Assembly (NCBI RefSeq): GCF_004153455.1
Contig: NZ_SDQE01000010.1
Coordinates: 1 to 64,000, forward strand
Length of the DNA stretch: 64,000 bases
DNA from: Allopusillimonas ginsengisoli
GTDB taxonomy: Bacteria; Pseudomonadota; Gammaproteobacteria; Burkholderiales; Burkholderiaceae_B
Reading direction: 5' to 3'
In this document: piece after piece, positions 35,371 to 44,588 of the stretch
Position numbering within the stretch: the first letter of the stretch is position 1
How the letters are laid out: every line of letters begins with the position of its first letter
The notes under the pieces: generated by a model
What the model saw: only the letters and a program-made list of their open reading frames with translations
Databases searched by the model: none
Told to the model about the DNA's origin: nothing
Program-made: the position numbers and the translations under genes

Positions 35371-36210
35371 ATGGCCGAAGTCACTAACACCGTATTGTTT
35401 CACGATGGTCGCAGCGCGCCCCGCCTGGGGTTCGGCACCTGGCAGGTCGATGACGACACCGCTGCCACCGCCGTCCGCACCGCACTGGCAACCGGCTACC
35501 GGTCCATCGACACCGCAGCCTTCTATGGCAACGAAGCAGGCGTGGGCAAAGGCATCGCCGAATCAGGCGTCCCTCGAGATCAAATCTTTGTGGCCACCAA
35601 GCTCTGGAATGATCAGCATGGCCACGACATCTCACGGGCCGCGTTCAACGAAAGCCTGGAGAAACTGGGCATGGACTACGTGGACCTGTACCTCATCCAT
35701 TGGCCCGTGCCCAAGAACGATCTGTATGTCGAAGCCTGGGAAACCCTCATTCAATTGCGAGACGAAGGTGTTGCCAAGTCCATCGGCGTCTGCAACTTCA
35801 ATATCAATCACCTGGAACGCCTGCTGGACGAAACCGGCGTGCTGCCGGTGGTCAATCAGGTCGAGCTCCACCCACTTTTTCAGCAGGCAGCGCTGCGCCA
35901 ATACCATGCGGAGCAGGACATCATCACCGAAGCCTGGAGCCCGCTGGGCCGCGGCCAGCTCTGGGAACATCCCACCCTGGTCAGCATTGCCGACAAACAC
36001 AAGCGCTCGGTCGCGCAGGTCATCTTGTGCTGGCACATGCAACTGGGCAATATGGTGATTCCAAAGTCGGTCACGCCATCGCGTATCCGCGAGAATTTCG
36101 GCAGCTTCGACTTTACGCTGGACGAACAGGACATCGCCGCCATTGCCGAACTGGACAGCCCCGACGGCCGGCAAGGGCCTGATCCCGAGCTGTTCCGCCT
36201 GCCCAAATAA
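35371..36210 (+). CDS. Aldo/keto reductase (2,5-diketo-D-gluconate reductase type)
   Basis: NADPH-dependent reductase of 279 residues started at the ATG at 35371, preceded by AGGGAG. The catalytic tetrad positions are recognisable: Asp and Tyr in SIDTAAFYGNEAGVGKG, Lys in FVATKLWNDQHG, and His in LYLIHWPVP. The cofactor-binding end contains VIPKSVTPSRIRENFGSFDF. This matches the AKR3/AKR5 group (DkgA/DkgB-like). The natural substrate is probably a small reactive aldehyde or keto sugar but cannot be set from sequence. SlyX is convergent 23 nt downstream. Confidence 0.9.
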   Translation: MAEVTNTVLFHDGRSAPRLGFGTWQVDDDTAATAVRTALATGYRSIDTAAFYGNEAGVGKGIAESGVPRDQIFVATKLWNDQHGHDISRAAFNESLEKLGMDYVDLYLIHWPVPKNDLYVEAWETLIQLRDEGVAKSIGVCNFNINHLERLLDETGVLPVVNQVELHPLFQQAALRQYHAEQDIITEAWSPLGRGQLWEHPTLVSIADKHKRSVAQVILCWHMQLGNMVIPKSVTPSRIRENFGSFDFTLDEQDIAAIAELDSPDGRQGPDPELFRLPK

Positions 36211-36233
36211 AATTAAGGCCCGCCGCAGGCCAG

Positions 36234-36446
36234 TTAGTAATGAGGGGGCTTCTCGACGGTGTAGGCGTCTGCGCCGCCCGCGTCGCTGGCCGCCTCGCTC
36301 AGACGCTTGACGAGCGCCGCGCACAAAGCCTTCAGCTCGGTGATCTGTTTCTGTTGCTCGTACACTTGCTGATTAAGGGCCTGAAGCAGGTCTTCCTGCG
36401 CCGTCAGCTTGATTTCGATCTCGATCATGCGCGCTTCTGTCGTCAT
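36234..36446 (-). CDS. slyX: SlyX family coiled-coil protein
   Basis: 70-residue protein of unknown function, matching the short SlyX family. It starts MTTEARMIEIEIKLTAQEDL, continues as a heptad-patterned coiled coil (QQVYEQQKQITELKALCAAL), and ends with the family's KPPHY. The ATG at 36446 is chosen; AGGCTGG lies upstream, and an in-frame earlier ATG would add 16 residues before the coiled coil. It is a single gene, downstream of the acnA terminator. Confidence 0.85.
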   Translation of the reverse strand: MTTEARMIEIEIKLTAQEDLLQALNQQVYEQQKQITELKALCAALVKRLSEAASDAGGADAYTVEKPPHY

Positions 36447-36570
36447 GCCAGCCTGCCTGAAAAAGTTTATTTTAATCCCGGCTGAGTGCAGCAATCAGCG
36501 GTGTGCCCGTGTGGGGATCCGGCACCAGCACGCAGCGCACCCCATAGCACGCGGCCGCCGCGTCAAGACC

Positions 36571-36620
36571 CAAAAACAAGAATCCCCTTGAGCCGGCGCA
36601 CGACAAGCCGGGCCAAGGGG
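36571..36620 (-). terminator. Rho-independent terminator of acnA
   Basis: A 14-base arm at 36584-36597 pairs with 36607-36620 (12 of 14 positions) around a nine-base loop. On the minus strand the stem is followed by CTTGTTTTTG (36571-36580), a U-rich tail. It lies 27 nt past the acnA stop. Confidence 0.75.
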
Positions 36621-36646
36621 GATAAACGTACGGCGTGTAGGCCGGC

Positions 36647-39460
36647 TCAGTCGCGGTTCAGGAGATTGCGCAAAACAAACTGCATGATGCCGCCATGACG
36701 GTAGTAATCCGCCTCGCTGGGGGTATCAATGCGCAGCAAGGCATCGAATTCGATACTGCCGGCCCTGACCTTGACGGTGGCCGGCGTCTTGCCTTCGTTG
36801 AGCGCCACCACACCCTCGATATCAAACACTTCCTCGCCCGTGATACCCAGCGATTCAGCGTTCTGACCTTCGGGAAACTGCAGCGGCAACACGCCCATGC
36901 CCAACAGATTGGATCGATGGATGCGTTCGTAGGATTCAGCAAGGACTGCGCGCACGCCCAGCAGCACCGTACCCTTGGCTGCCCAGTCACGGGACGACCC
37001 CGAGCCATATTCCTTTCCGGCGATGATGACCAGCGGAATCCCAGCATCGATATAGGCGCGTGATGCGTCGTAAATGGTCGTGACCGGCCCTTCGGGCTTG
37101 GTGAAATCCCGGGTGTAACCGCCTTCGGTGCCGGGCGCCAGTTGATTTCGCAGCCTGACGTTGGCAAAAGTGCCGCGTATCATGACCTCGTGATTGCCGC
37201 GGCGTGAACCATAGGAATTGAAGTCCGTGGGCTCGACACCGTGATCCATCAGATATTTTGCCGCGGGTGAATTCCTGGCAATGGAGCCCGCCGGACTGAT
37301 GTGATCGGTGGTAACGGAATCCGCCAGCTTGGCCAGCACGCGCGCGCCGCGTATATCCCGTACCGGATCAGGTGTGCGCGGCATGTTCTCGAAATAGGGC
37401 GGATGTCGCACATAGGTGGACTGGTCGTCCCACTGAAAGATGTCGCCTTTTGGTGTGGGAAGATTCTGCCAGCGCTCGTCGCCTGCAAACACGTCGGCAT
37501 AGCCGCTTTTGTACATGTTCGAGGCAATGGCGCCGTCGATCGTCTGCGCGACCTCGTCCGCCGAGGGCCAGATGTCCTTCAAATAAACGGGCTTGCCATC
37601 CTTGCCCGTGCCAAGTGGATCGTTGAACATGTCGATGTCCATCGTGCCGGCCAGCGCATACGCGACGACCAGTGGCGGCGACATCAGGTAGTTCATCTTG
37701 ACCTCGGCATGAATGCGGCCTTCGAAGTTGCGATTGCCCGACAACACCGACACCACGGACAAGTCGTTGCTGGTGACCGCCTGGCTGACTTCAGGAATGA
37801 GCGGCCCGGAGTTGCCGATGCAGGTGGTACATCCATAGCCCACCAGGTTGAAACCCAGCGCCTCGAGATAGGGCGTGAGCCCTGCCTTGAGAAAATAATC
37901 GGTCACCACGCGCGACCCGGGCGCCAGGCTGGTCTTGACCCAAGGCTTGCGTGTCAGCCCGGCTTCAACCGCTTTGCGCGCCAACAGGCCGGCCGCCATC
38001 ATCACGGCAGGGTTGGACGTGTTGGTACAAGAGGTAATGGCGGCAATCACGACTGATCCATGGCTGACTTCGCCCTGCGCGCCGTCGGCAAGCGTGATCG
38101 GCACGGCATTGGCGACAGGCGCAGGGATCGCAGGGGCATCCTTGACATGGTCCGTCGGCGCATCATTGCGCGGCTGCTTGGCATCCTGAGCCGGAGGATC
38201 CGAGGCGGGAAAGGACTCGGCCACGGCTTTGTCGTAACCCTTGGGCTTGCCCGAGGTGGCCGTCAGCATGGCCAACGCCCCATGGAAAGCCTCTTTGGCG
38301 TCGGCCAGGGCAATGCGGTCCTGTGGCCGCTTGGGCCCGGCAATGGACGGCTGCACCGTCGAGAGATCCAGCTCCAGCGTTTCCGAGTAATGCGGCTCCG
38401 CATCGGGGTTGTGCCACATCCCCTGAGCCTTGGCATAGGCCTCGACCAGCGCGATCTGCTCGTCGCTGCGGCCCGTCAGCTTGAGATAGGCGAGCGTGAC
38501 GTCGTCGATGGGGAAGATGGAGATCGTGGAGCCATATTCCGGACTCATGTTGCCGATGGTGGCGCGGTTGGCAAGCGGGACGGCCGCCACCCCGGGCCCG
38601 TAGAATTCCACAAACTTGCCCACCACGCCATGCTGGCGCAGACGCTCGGTGATGGTCAGCACCAGGTCTGTGGCGGTTGTGCCTTCGGACAGGGCGCCGG
38701 TGAGCTTGAAGCCGACGACACGCGGAATCAGCATGGAGATCGGCTGGCCCAGCATGGCGGCTTCGGCCTCTATACCCCCGACGCCCCAGGCAACCACCCC
38801 CAGGCCATTGACCATGGGCGTGTGCGAATCTGTGCCCACACAGGTATCGGGATAGGCAGACACGGTGCCGCTGTCGTCGCGGGTGAACACCACGCGCGAG
38901 AGATGCTCCAGGTTGACCTGGTGCACAATGCCAGTGCCGGGCGGCACCACGCGAAAGTCATCAAAGGCGCTTTGGCCCCATCGCAGGAACTGATAACGCT
39001 CCATGTTCCGGCCGTATTCGATCTCTACGTTCTGATCGAAAGCGGTCTTGTTGCCAAAGACATCGACGATCACGGAGTGATCGATCACCAGCTCCACCGG
39101 CGCCAGGGGGTTGATGCGCGAAGCGCTGCCACCCAGGGCCTTCATGGCCTCGCGCATGGCCGCCAGATCCACCACGGCAGGCACGCCGGTGAAGTCCTGC
39201 AACACCACGCGGGCCGGCGTGAACGCGATTTCTTTGCTGGGCTGCGCATTGGGATCCCAGGACGCAAGCGCCCGGATATCATCGGCGGTGACATCACCGC
39301 CCTCATTGCGCAGCAAATTCTCAAGGAGAATCTTGAGCCCGTACGGCAATCGCGCAATATCCAGACCATGTTCCTTGAGCGCATCGAGCCGGTAAATCTG
39401 ATAAGACTTGCCGTTGACGTCCAATGCGCTCCGGGCGCCAAAACTGTTCGGGTGAGCCAT
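36647..39460 (-). CDS. acnA: Aconitate hydratase A
   Basis: TCA-cycle iron-sulfur enzyme isomerising citrate and isocitrate, 937 residues, with AGGAGG upstream of the ATG. [4Fe-4S] ligands are in [14 protein letters not shown] and [14 protein letters not shown]. Substrate-site segments are [20 protein letters not shown] and the late [17 protein letters not shown]. Between domains 1-3 and the cluster region there is an insert of about 50 residues of low complexity ([20 protein letters not shown]), which is why it exceeds the usual 890-900 residues; similar inserts occur in Bordetella-type AcnA. It is monocistronic with a strong terminator and is divergent from a sensor kinase gene. Confidence 0.95.
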   Translation of the reverse strand: MAHPNSFGARSALDVNGKSYQIYRLDALKEHGLDIARLPYGLKILLENLLRNEGGDVTADDIRALASWDPNAQPSKEIAFTPARVVLQDFTGVPAVVDLAAMREAMKALGGSASRINPLAPVELVIDHSVIVDVFGNKTAFDQNVEIEYGRNMERYQFLRWGQSAFDDFRVVPPGTGIVHQVNLEHLSRVVFTRDDSGTVSAYPDTCVGTDSHTPMVNGLGVVAWGVGGIEAEAAMLGQPISMLIPRVVGFKLTGALSEGTTATDLVLTITERLRQHGVVGKFVEFYGPGVAAVPLANRATIGNMSPEYGSTISIFPIDDVTLAYLKLTGRSDEQIALVEAYAKAQGMWHNPDAEPHYSETLELDLSTVQPSIAGPKRPQDRIALADAKEAFHGALAMLTATSGKPKGYDKAVAESFPASDPPAQDAKQPRNDAPTDHVKDAPAIPAPVANAVPITLADGAQGEVSHGSVVIAAITSCTNTSNPAVMMAAGLLARKAVEAGLTRKPWVKTSLAPGSRVVTDYFLKAGLTPYLEALGFNLVGYGCTTCIGNSGPLIPEVSQAVTSNDLSVVSVLSGNRNFEGRIHAEVKMNYLMSPPLVVAYALAGTMDIDMFNDPLGTGKDGKPVYLKDIWPSADEVAQTIDGAIASNMYKSGYADVFAGDERWQNLPTPKGDIFQWDDQSTYVRHPPYFENMPRTPDPVRDIRGARVLAKLADSVTTDHISPAGSIARNSPAAKYLMDHGVEPTDFNSYGSRRGNHEVMIRGTFANVRLRNQLAPGTEGGYTRDFTKPEGPVTTIYDASRAYIDAGIPLVIIAGKEYGSGSSRDWAAKGTVLLGVRAVLAESYERIHRSNLLGMGVLPLQFPEGQNAESLGITGEEVFDIEGVVALNEGKTPATVKVRAGSIEFDALLRIDTPSEADYYRHGGIMQFVLRNLLNRD

Positions 39461-39788
39461 CGCGTATCCTCCTACATAAGTGTCCGCTGCAGGTCAGCAA
39501 TAGATTTCATCTTACACGCAATGGCGGGCATCTCTCCAGCATGCCCCGCAGCCTTCAGGGGCCATGTCCTGCAAATCGGCATGCCATCTGGTTCAGACGA
39601 CTTTACGCACACCATCATCCGCGGCGCGGGAACGCACGACGGCGGCAAACGAATTGACGATTTTTGACGGACACAGCAGGAACTGAAACGTAGAATGCAT
39701 TGTCAAATGTTTTGCAAAGTATATTTACAAATTTGGAAACTCCCTTTCCAAGCGCAGCCCCAGTCATCATCACGTTGGGCGCCACAAC
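39461..39788. other. Divergent promoter region between acnA and the sensor kinase gene
   Basis: 328 bases with no gene. The acnA-proximal half contains a weak stem (GGGCAT / ATGCCC). The kinase-proximal half is AT-rich (about 39685-39740), as expected for a promoter, and carries the stem-loop listed separately. No recognisable regulator-binding consensus was found. Confidence 0.45.
39733..39751 (+). promoter_or_regulatory. Perfect 7-bp stem-loop in the leader of the sensor kinase gene
   Basis: TTGGAAA, five bases, then TTTCCAA, 37 nt before the kinase ATG. It could be a protein-binding dyad or an RNA hairpin near the translation start. The start itself lacks a strong ribosome site, so a translational role is possible but unproven. 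Confidence 0.3.
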
Positions 39789-42143
39789 ATGAAGCTTCAC
39801 ATTATGATCATTCTGTCCCGGCTACTCATGATAGCCGCGGCCTGGCTGGCCCTTCCTTTTGCGCACGCCGCCGATCACATCGCTGTCGCCAGGGCCGGCC
39901 AACAAGCCTTGATCCAGCCCGGGACAATCGACGTAGACAGATCGACGCAATGGCCGTATGCCGTCGCAAACCATCTGCTGATACACGAGGATGCTTCCCT
40001 GAGGCAAGACCTCGGCGCCGTGCTGGCGCTGCCGGTCGGACCGGGAGGCTGGCAGGCCGTCCCCCACGCAGCGAAGCCTTTCCAGTCAACATCCGCATGG
40101 TGGGTGAGACTGCAGGTTCGCAATTCGGGGCACGCACCCCTCAAGCTGCGATTCGCCTTTGACACCGGCAACTTCGGCCTCCTGGATTTCCACCTGAAAC
40201 AGAATACCCATTGGTCGCATTATCAAACCGGCGAAATCACCCCCAGGCCCGCCCTCATCGATACCGGGCTTCGACGCATGGCCTATCCGTTTGTACTCGA
40301 GCCCGGCGCTCATGCCGATATCGTGGCGCGCATCCGCAGCGATAAGCGCATCGTGCTTCAGCCACGCCTGTACTCAGAACAGGCGTTCAGCGTGAACAAT
40401 GGTCGCCAGATGATCTGGCAGGGCATTCTGGCGGGCGGTCTTGCCGCGCTGACCATCAGCACGCTTTTCATTGCGCTGTTCAGTCGCAGCCGGGTCTTTT
40501 TTCTGCTCAGCGTGCTTGCACTGACTGTTACGCTGTATGAGGTCACCGTCAGTGACTACGCCCGGTTTTACATCTGGCCAGACGCGCTCTGGTGGATTCC
40601 CCGTGCGTCCTTCACGCTAGGCCTGGCTTGCCTGGCACTGTTTCTCTGTTTCGTGATGGAGATGGCCAAGGCGGCCGACGTGCGATGGCCGGCCAGGCGG
40701 TGGTTCCAGACACTGATGTGGCTGCAGGTCGCGCTGGCCGCTATGGCATTGTTCGGCCAGATATACTGGGTTTCGTCCCTGATCGGCTTTGACATCTTTT
40801 TGTTTGGGCTGAGCATTATCGCTGCGGCCGGCCTGTTGCTCAGGCAAGCCCTGCCGGGCGGGCGAGCCATGTTGCTGGTCAGCGTGTATTTTCTGGTGCA
40901 GGCCATGCTGACCTACAGCGGCTCGACCGACATACTGCCACGCTGGGCGGCAGAGCTCACCATGAACAACGGCAGCAATAATCCCTTGACCGACCTGGTG
41001 GGTTTTTACATCAATCTCGCCGTACTGATGGCCTGGCTGGTGCTGGTGGGCCGACAACGCTCCCAGGCACAGGCGGACCTGGCCCGCTTGCAGCACGAAG
41101 AGCAGGATAGACTTGGCGCCGAGGTGGCGCGCCAGACAGAAGCCCTGAACAAAGCCTTGCTTTATGCCAAAGAGAAAAATCAGCAGAAGACTGAAATGCT
41201 GGGCTACATCAGCCACGATCTGCGCGCACCCCTGGCCACCATTATCAGCTATTCGCAGTTGTTGCTGCAGCGTGACCAGGCGCCCGAGCAGCGTGACCAC
41301 ATACAGGTGATCAAACGCAGCGCCAGCTACCAATTGAGCCTGATCAAAGAATTGCTTGAGTATGCCCGCCATGAGCTGCAGCCGCTCGATCTCAGGGCCG
41401 AGGCATTGCCGCTGGGATGCTTTCTGGACGACATGGTGCGTTATGCGCAAGCCTTGAGCGCGCAGCAAGGCAATCAGTTCGAGTGTTTTGCAACGACGCC
41501 GCTACCCACCTGTATACGAGCTGATGCCAAACGCCTGCAACAGGTATTGCTGAATCTGCTGAGCAATGCCGCCAAGTTCACCAAAGGAGGAAAAATCGAA
41601 TTATCGATCGGGGCTGAACCGCAAGAGGAAGACGCATGGAGACTGCATTTTGCCGTACGGGATACGGGCACGGGCATCGATGCAGCCAACCAGGCAACCA
41701 TATTTTCAGCCTACTCCCAGGTACGGCGCGATCAAGGGGGCACGGGTCTGGGGCTGTTCATCGCACAACGTATCGTGGCCAATATGGACGGAACCCTGAC
41801 CGTCAGCAGCACGCCGGGTGAAGGCAGCGAATTCAGCTTTTCCATCCGTATCGCTGTCGTCGATGCAACGCCGCTCCATTGGCAGGCACAGGCTTTTGAA
41901 CCGGAGCCTGCGCTACCCGTTACCGCTGACGACGCCGAGATTGCCTTGCCCCCGGCGCATGCGCGCATGGAGTTGGCCGAACTGGCCAGGGACGGACGTC
42001 TGTCCGACATCGAGGACTGGCTCACACGCATGCTCGACACGCAGCCAGCGTACCGCGCGTTTGTCGAAAAAGTTCAGGCCGCGTTGCATATTCTGGATCT
42101 CGAGCATATTGAATCTCTGGCGCTGTCACCTGACCGCCAATGA
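39789..42143 (+). CDS. 7TM-DISM sensor histidine kinase without receiver domain
   Basis: Inner-membrane sensor kinase of 784 residues. The order is: signal peptide (to about 27, ending FAHAA), a periplasmic beta-rich DISMED2-like domain (about 40-210, with WWVRLQVRNSGHAPLKLRFA), seven hydrophobic segments (about 215-430), and a short coiled coil. The HisKA domain follows with SHDLRAPLATIISYS (His476), then a HATPase domain (N box near 585, DTGTG at 625, GGTGLGLF near 650). The last 85 residues are a helical extension (LAELARDGRLSDIEDWLTRM) of unknown role seen in some Burkholderiales kinases. No response regulator gene is adjacent, so it is an orphan. DISM proteins are thought to bind small, possibly sugar, ligands. 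Confidence 0.88.
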   Translation: MKLHIMIILSRLLMIAAAWLALPFAHAADHIAVARAGQQALIQPGTIDVDRSTQWPYAVANHLLIHEDASLRQDLGAVLALPVGPGGWQAVPHAAKPFQSTSAWWVRLQVRNSGHAPLKLRFAFDTGNFGLLDFHLKQNTHWSHYQTGEITPRPALIDTGLRRMAYPFVLEPGAHADIVARIRSDKRIVLQPRLYSEQAFSVNNGRQMIWQGILAGGLAALTISTLFIALFSRSRVFFLLSVLALTVTLYEVTVSDYARFYIWPDALWWIPRASFTLGLACLALFLCFVMEMAKAADVRWPARRWFQTLMWLQVALAAMALFGQIYWVSSLIGFDIFLFGLSIIAAAGLLLRQALPGGRAMLLVSVYFLVQAMLTYSGSTDILPRWAAELTMNNGSNNPLTDLVGFYINLAVLMAWLVLVGRQRSQAQADLARLQHEEQDRLGAEVARQTEALNKALLYAKEKNQQKTEMLGYISHDLRAPLATIISYSQLLLQRDQAPEQRDHIQVIKRSASYQLSLIKELLEYARHELQPLDLRAEALPLGCFLDDMVRYAQALSAQQGNQFECFATTPLPTCIRADAKRLQQVLLNLLSNAAKFTKGGKIELSIGAEPQEEDAWRLHFAVRDTGTGIDAANQATIFSAYSQVRRDQGGTGLGLFIAQRIVANMDGTLTVSSTPGEGSEFSFSIRIAVVDATPLHWQAQAFEPEPALPVTADDAEIALPPAHARMELAELARDGRLSDIEDWLTRMLDTQPAYRAFVEKVQAALHILDLEHIESLALSPDRQ

Positions 42144-42152
42144 GTTGACACC

Positions 42153-43037
42153 TTACAGCGCAAGCATGCTGGCATCAGGGCCGCACCAGTGGCCACTGAC
42201 CAGCGGCTCTGGCCTTGCCCGCGCAATCACGCGCGCGGCATCGGCCCAGGCATCGAGCCGCACACGCAGCCCGGCGTAAACGCCATGGCCTTGCCCCGGA
42301 AGAATATCGCCCGCAGCGGCCAGCCCTTCGCCCGCACGAATAGCGCCATCGGCAACGATATCGCTGCCCGACAGCATGCCCCAACCGGCTTCAAGATGAT
42401 TGCCCGCGATAATGGCATCGCCCGCCTGAATGCCGCGTTCCACCCGGATGTCATGGCCGGCCTCGACCTTGCCCGCCACTTTCATCCCCTGCCCGCACAC
42501 AATCGAACCCCCGGCGGTCAAGCTCTGGCCGGCACGCAAGTCACCTGACACGGCGATCCCCTGGCCCGCGCTGATATCCCAGCCGGCACGTAGTTGACCG
42601 CCGCATTCCAGCCGCGATGTCGCGGCGATCCCCCACTCTGCGCTGATATCACCCTCCGCCCGGATATGGCCGCCACAAATGATGCCGCCCTTGGCATCGA
42701 TATCCGCCCCCGAAACGATCTCTGTTCCCGCCCGGATACCGGCCCCGCTGCGTATGCCGCCGCCAGCGCGCACCACGGTGTCCACATTGATGTCCTGCCG
42801 CACAATCAGCGTACCGGCAAAGACGATCGCGGCCGCATCGATCACATCCACCGACATGCGCGCATCAGTTGGGCCAAACTGATCGAGCAACCAGCAGGCG
42901 TCATCCACCCGGCCGGCCGCCACCAGCGCATCCAGAATAGCCTGGTAGTCCCCGTGGCCATTCTGATCCCGCAGAAACCATTTATATCCCGAAGCGCAAG
43001 GGTTCTTGGCCTTGACGAAGTTTTTTGATAATTGCAT
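42153..43037 (-). CDS. Hexapeptide-repeat beta-helical protein of unknown function
   Basis: 294 residues from the ATG at 43037; the ribosome site is weak. The N-terminal domain (1-73) includes CASGYKWFLRDQNGHGDYQA and DDACWLLDQFGPTDARMSVD, a conserved but uncharacterised module as far as I recall. Residues 74-247 are 29 consecutive hexapeptides with no insertion, consensus G-x-x-[ILVM]-x-[ASC] (examples GAGIRA, GTEIVS, GADIDA, GGHIRA). The last 47 residues (LDAWADAARVIARARPE) look globular. Such a pattern predicts a beta-helix of nearly ten three-strand turns, either bactofilin-like or left-handed. No signal peptide, so cytoplasmic. It converges on the sensor kinase gene (9-nt gap). Confidence 0.75.
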   Translation of the reverse strand: MQLSKNFVKAKNPCASGYKWFLRDQNGHGDYQAILDALVAAGRVDDACWLLDQFGPTDARMSVDVIDAAAIVFAGTLIVRQDINVDTVVRAGGGIRSGAGIRAGTEIVSGADIDAKGGIICGGHIRAEGDISAEWGIAATSRLECGGQLRAGWDISAGQGIAVSGDLRAGQSLTAGGSIVCGQGMKVAGKVEAGHDIRVERGIQAGDAIIAGNHLEAGWGMLSGSDIVADGAIRAGEGLAAAGDILPGQGHGVYAGLRVRLDAWADAARVIARARPEPLVSGHWCGPDASMLAL

Positions 43038-43422
43038 GACAGTGATTTGCTTTCGCAAGAATAAATGCTGCGCACAGGCGGCTGCCGACGTTACGAATGC
43101 GGGAAGCGGGTTTTGTGCACATGCGCAAGCACGGCCCGCCCGAGAGCGGTACCGCGAACAGAAGACGCAAGAATAGCGGGGAGCGCCCGCCATGCGGCAG
43201 GCATCCGCAGGCGTTTAGCCGGGCTTGGCGCGCGCGTAGGCTTCGCGCACAGCGACATCCTGAGAGGCCAGGAAGATGGCGCGCAGGGCGTGAGAGCATG
43301 CCACGCGGGTGGCGTGCTCTCGCAGCAATTCAAATTGACGCATGAAAGTCAGCATACCGGGATTTTAATCCAGGCGGGCATACGCGCCTATGCCCGCCGG
43401 GCACATATCAGGCAATCTGTTC
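43038..43422. other. Intergenic region upstream of the hexapeptide-repeat gene
   Basis: 385 bases between two minus-strand genes. It holds a possible tiny minus-strand frame of 42 codons (43215-43343, beginning MRQFELLREHATRV), helical in character but without a ribosome site, so not called as a gene. The pagL terminator-like hairpin (43373-43398) is also here. The remainder shows nothing I can name. Confidence 0.35.
43373..43398 (-). terminator. Hairpin downstream of pagL
   Basis: GGCGGGCAT, eight-base loop, ATGCCCGCC: a perfect 9-bp GC-rich stem 25 nt past the pagL stop. On the minus strand it is followed by TGGATTAAAAT, which is only weakly U-rich, so termination may be partial or assisted. 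Confidence 0.5.
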
Positions 43423-43980
43423 TCAGTATTGATAGGAATACAACAACTGCAATGCATTCAGCCCGGCATTGGGCCGCTTGATGTCGGCATTGGAAAAATG
43501 AGAGAACCGCAACCCAATACGGCTATTGCCGGACAAATACACGCCACCGCCAATGTGGTCGCCAAACTGAAACGCCGTGCTGAGCGTCTTGTTGGCAAAG
43601 CGTGTCCGGCTTATCAGCGTGGGCCCTGCGCCGGCCTCAAGATAGTAGCCATTCCCGAATGACCACCTAAGCATCGGGATGGCGCTGAACTGCCAGAGAT
43701 TGGCGGGCGAATCGCGGCCTGACGCATGCCAATAGGCTGCGCCCAATTCCGCAACCAGATCGAGCCGGCTGCCGTTGCCGGTAAAACGGTGTGACCACAG
43801 TGAAGGGGATTCCCAGGCCAGTTCAACGCGATGGTAGTGATCTGCGCCGCCCGCCCGAATGCTCACGGCTGGCTTTTCTTGCGCTTGAACCTGCATGGGA
43901 CAGGTAATCAAAATAGCGAAGGCTGACAGTACTGCTAACAGATGTTTTTGTTTGGATGACTTGCTCACACTCTTCATCAT
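43423..43980 (-). CDS. pagL: Lipid A 3-O-deacylase (PagL family)
   Basis: Outer-membrane beta-barrel enzyme removing the 3-O acyl chain of lipid A, 185 residues including a signal peptide (to about 34, ending VQAQ). The family C-terminus reads RFSHFSNADIKRPNAG, with catalytic His161 and Ser163, and the protein ends in the aromatic YSYQY expected for barrel insertion. In P. aeruginosa PagL the third catalytic residue is a Glu 14 positions after the His; here that position (175) is Asn and no Glu is next to it. Activity is therefore less certain. It is downstream of the sox gene run but separated by a strong hairpin. Confidence 0.85.
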   Translation of the reverse strand: MMKSVSKSSKQKHLLAVLSAFAILITCPMQVQAQEKPAVSIRAGGADHYHRVELAWESPSLWSHRFTGNGSRLDLVAELGAAYWHASGRDSPANLWQFSAIPMLRWSFGNGYYLEAGAGPTLISRTRFANKTLSTAFQFGDHIGGGVYLSGNSRIGLRFSHFSNADIKRPNAGLNALQLLYSYQY

Positions 43981-44056
43981 GCAGTTCCTTGTTCTGCTTT
44001 GTGGAAAGTGTAGCAGGAAGCATGCCCGCCTCCGCTTGGGCGCGTGAGGGGCGCAT

Positions 44057-44085
44057 GCCTGAAGCAGCCCGAGGCTGCTTCAGGC
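44057..44085 (-). terminator. Strong hairpin at the end of the sox gene run
   Basis: GCCTGAAGCAGCC, three-base loop, GGCTGCTTCAGGC: a perfect 13-bp stem 15 nt beyond the dsrE stop. There is no U-tract after it on either strand, so it may act as a stabiliser or partial terminator separating the sox transcript from pagL. Confidence 0.6.
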
Positions 44086-44099
44086 GGGGGTGGCCGGAC

Positions 44100-44549
44100 T
44101 CAGGGCTTGACGTAGGCGTACCCTTCCTTGTTCTGAAGCTCTGTGATCCGCACCACGCCGGACGGCACAAACTGGGCTTCCATCACAAAATCATCTTTTG
44201 TGAGTTCCTTGCGCTTCATGGTGATTTCGCAGACTTCGAACTGCACGCCACGCGAGGCCAATCCCGAGATCAGGGGGCCCACCGTATCGGCATCGTCGTA
44301 GTCGTTTTCAAGAAACTCAATGCCATCCGCATGGGCAACCGCAATAATCTTGGCCTTGGGGTCGGTGTCCAGCTGGTTGCGCATATTGCGCAGTGCGGAC
44401 AGCGCCTGACCCTTGGAATCGTTAATGTGATAGATGACCTTGGCTTGTTCGCTGCTCGCCTCCGTCGTTGTATTCTGAGCCGATGCCGGCAACGTGGCGC
44501 CTGCCAGGGCAATGCCCAGGGCGAGCGTAAGCGTGGCAAATTTATTCAT
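44100..44549 (-). CDS. Periplasmic DsrE family protein
   Basis: 149 residues with a signal peptide ending LPASAQ. The DsrE/DsrF-like fold is recognised from KVIYHINDSKGQALSALRNM at the start and VAHADGIEFL in the middle. A single conserved-type cysteine lies in GVQFEVCEITMKRKEL, the position used for persulfide transfer in sulfur-relay members of the family. It is the last gene of the sox run, 39 nt after soxB, so a sulfur-binding or sulfur-carrying role in the periplasm is likely but inferred. Confidence 0.85.
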   Translation of the reverse strand: MNKFATLTLALGIALAGATLPASAQNTTTEASSEQAKVIYHINDSKGQALSALRNMRNQLDTDPKAKIIAVAHADGIEFLENDYDDADTVGPLISGLASRGVQFEVCEITMKRKELTKDDFVMEAQFVPSGVVRITELQNKEGYAYVKP

Positions 44550-44588
44550 GATGCATCTCCTGAAAAATGAACAGTACCAGACAATGCA

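Noticed and set aside
38060-39667. 535-codon plus-strand open frame
   Set aside because: Antisense to acnA, no start signal, shadow composition.
43215-43343. Possible 42-codon minus-strand gene upstream of the hexapeptide-repeat gene
   Set aside because: Helical-looking but no ribosome site and no recognisable family; mentioned only in the region note.
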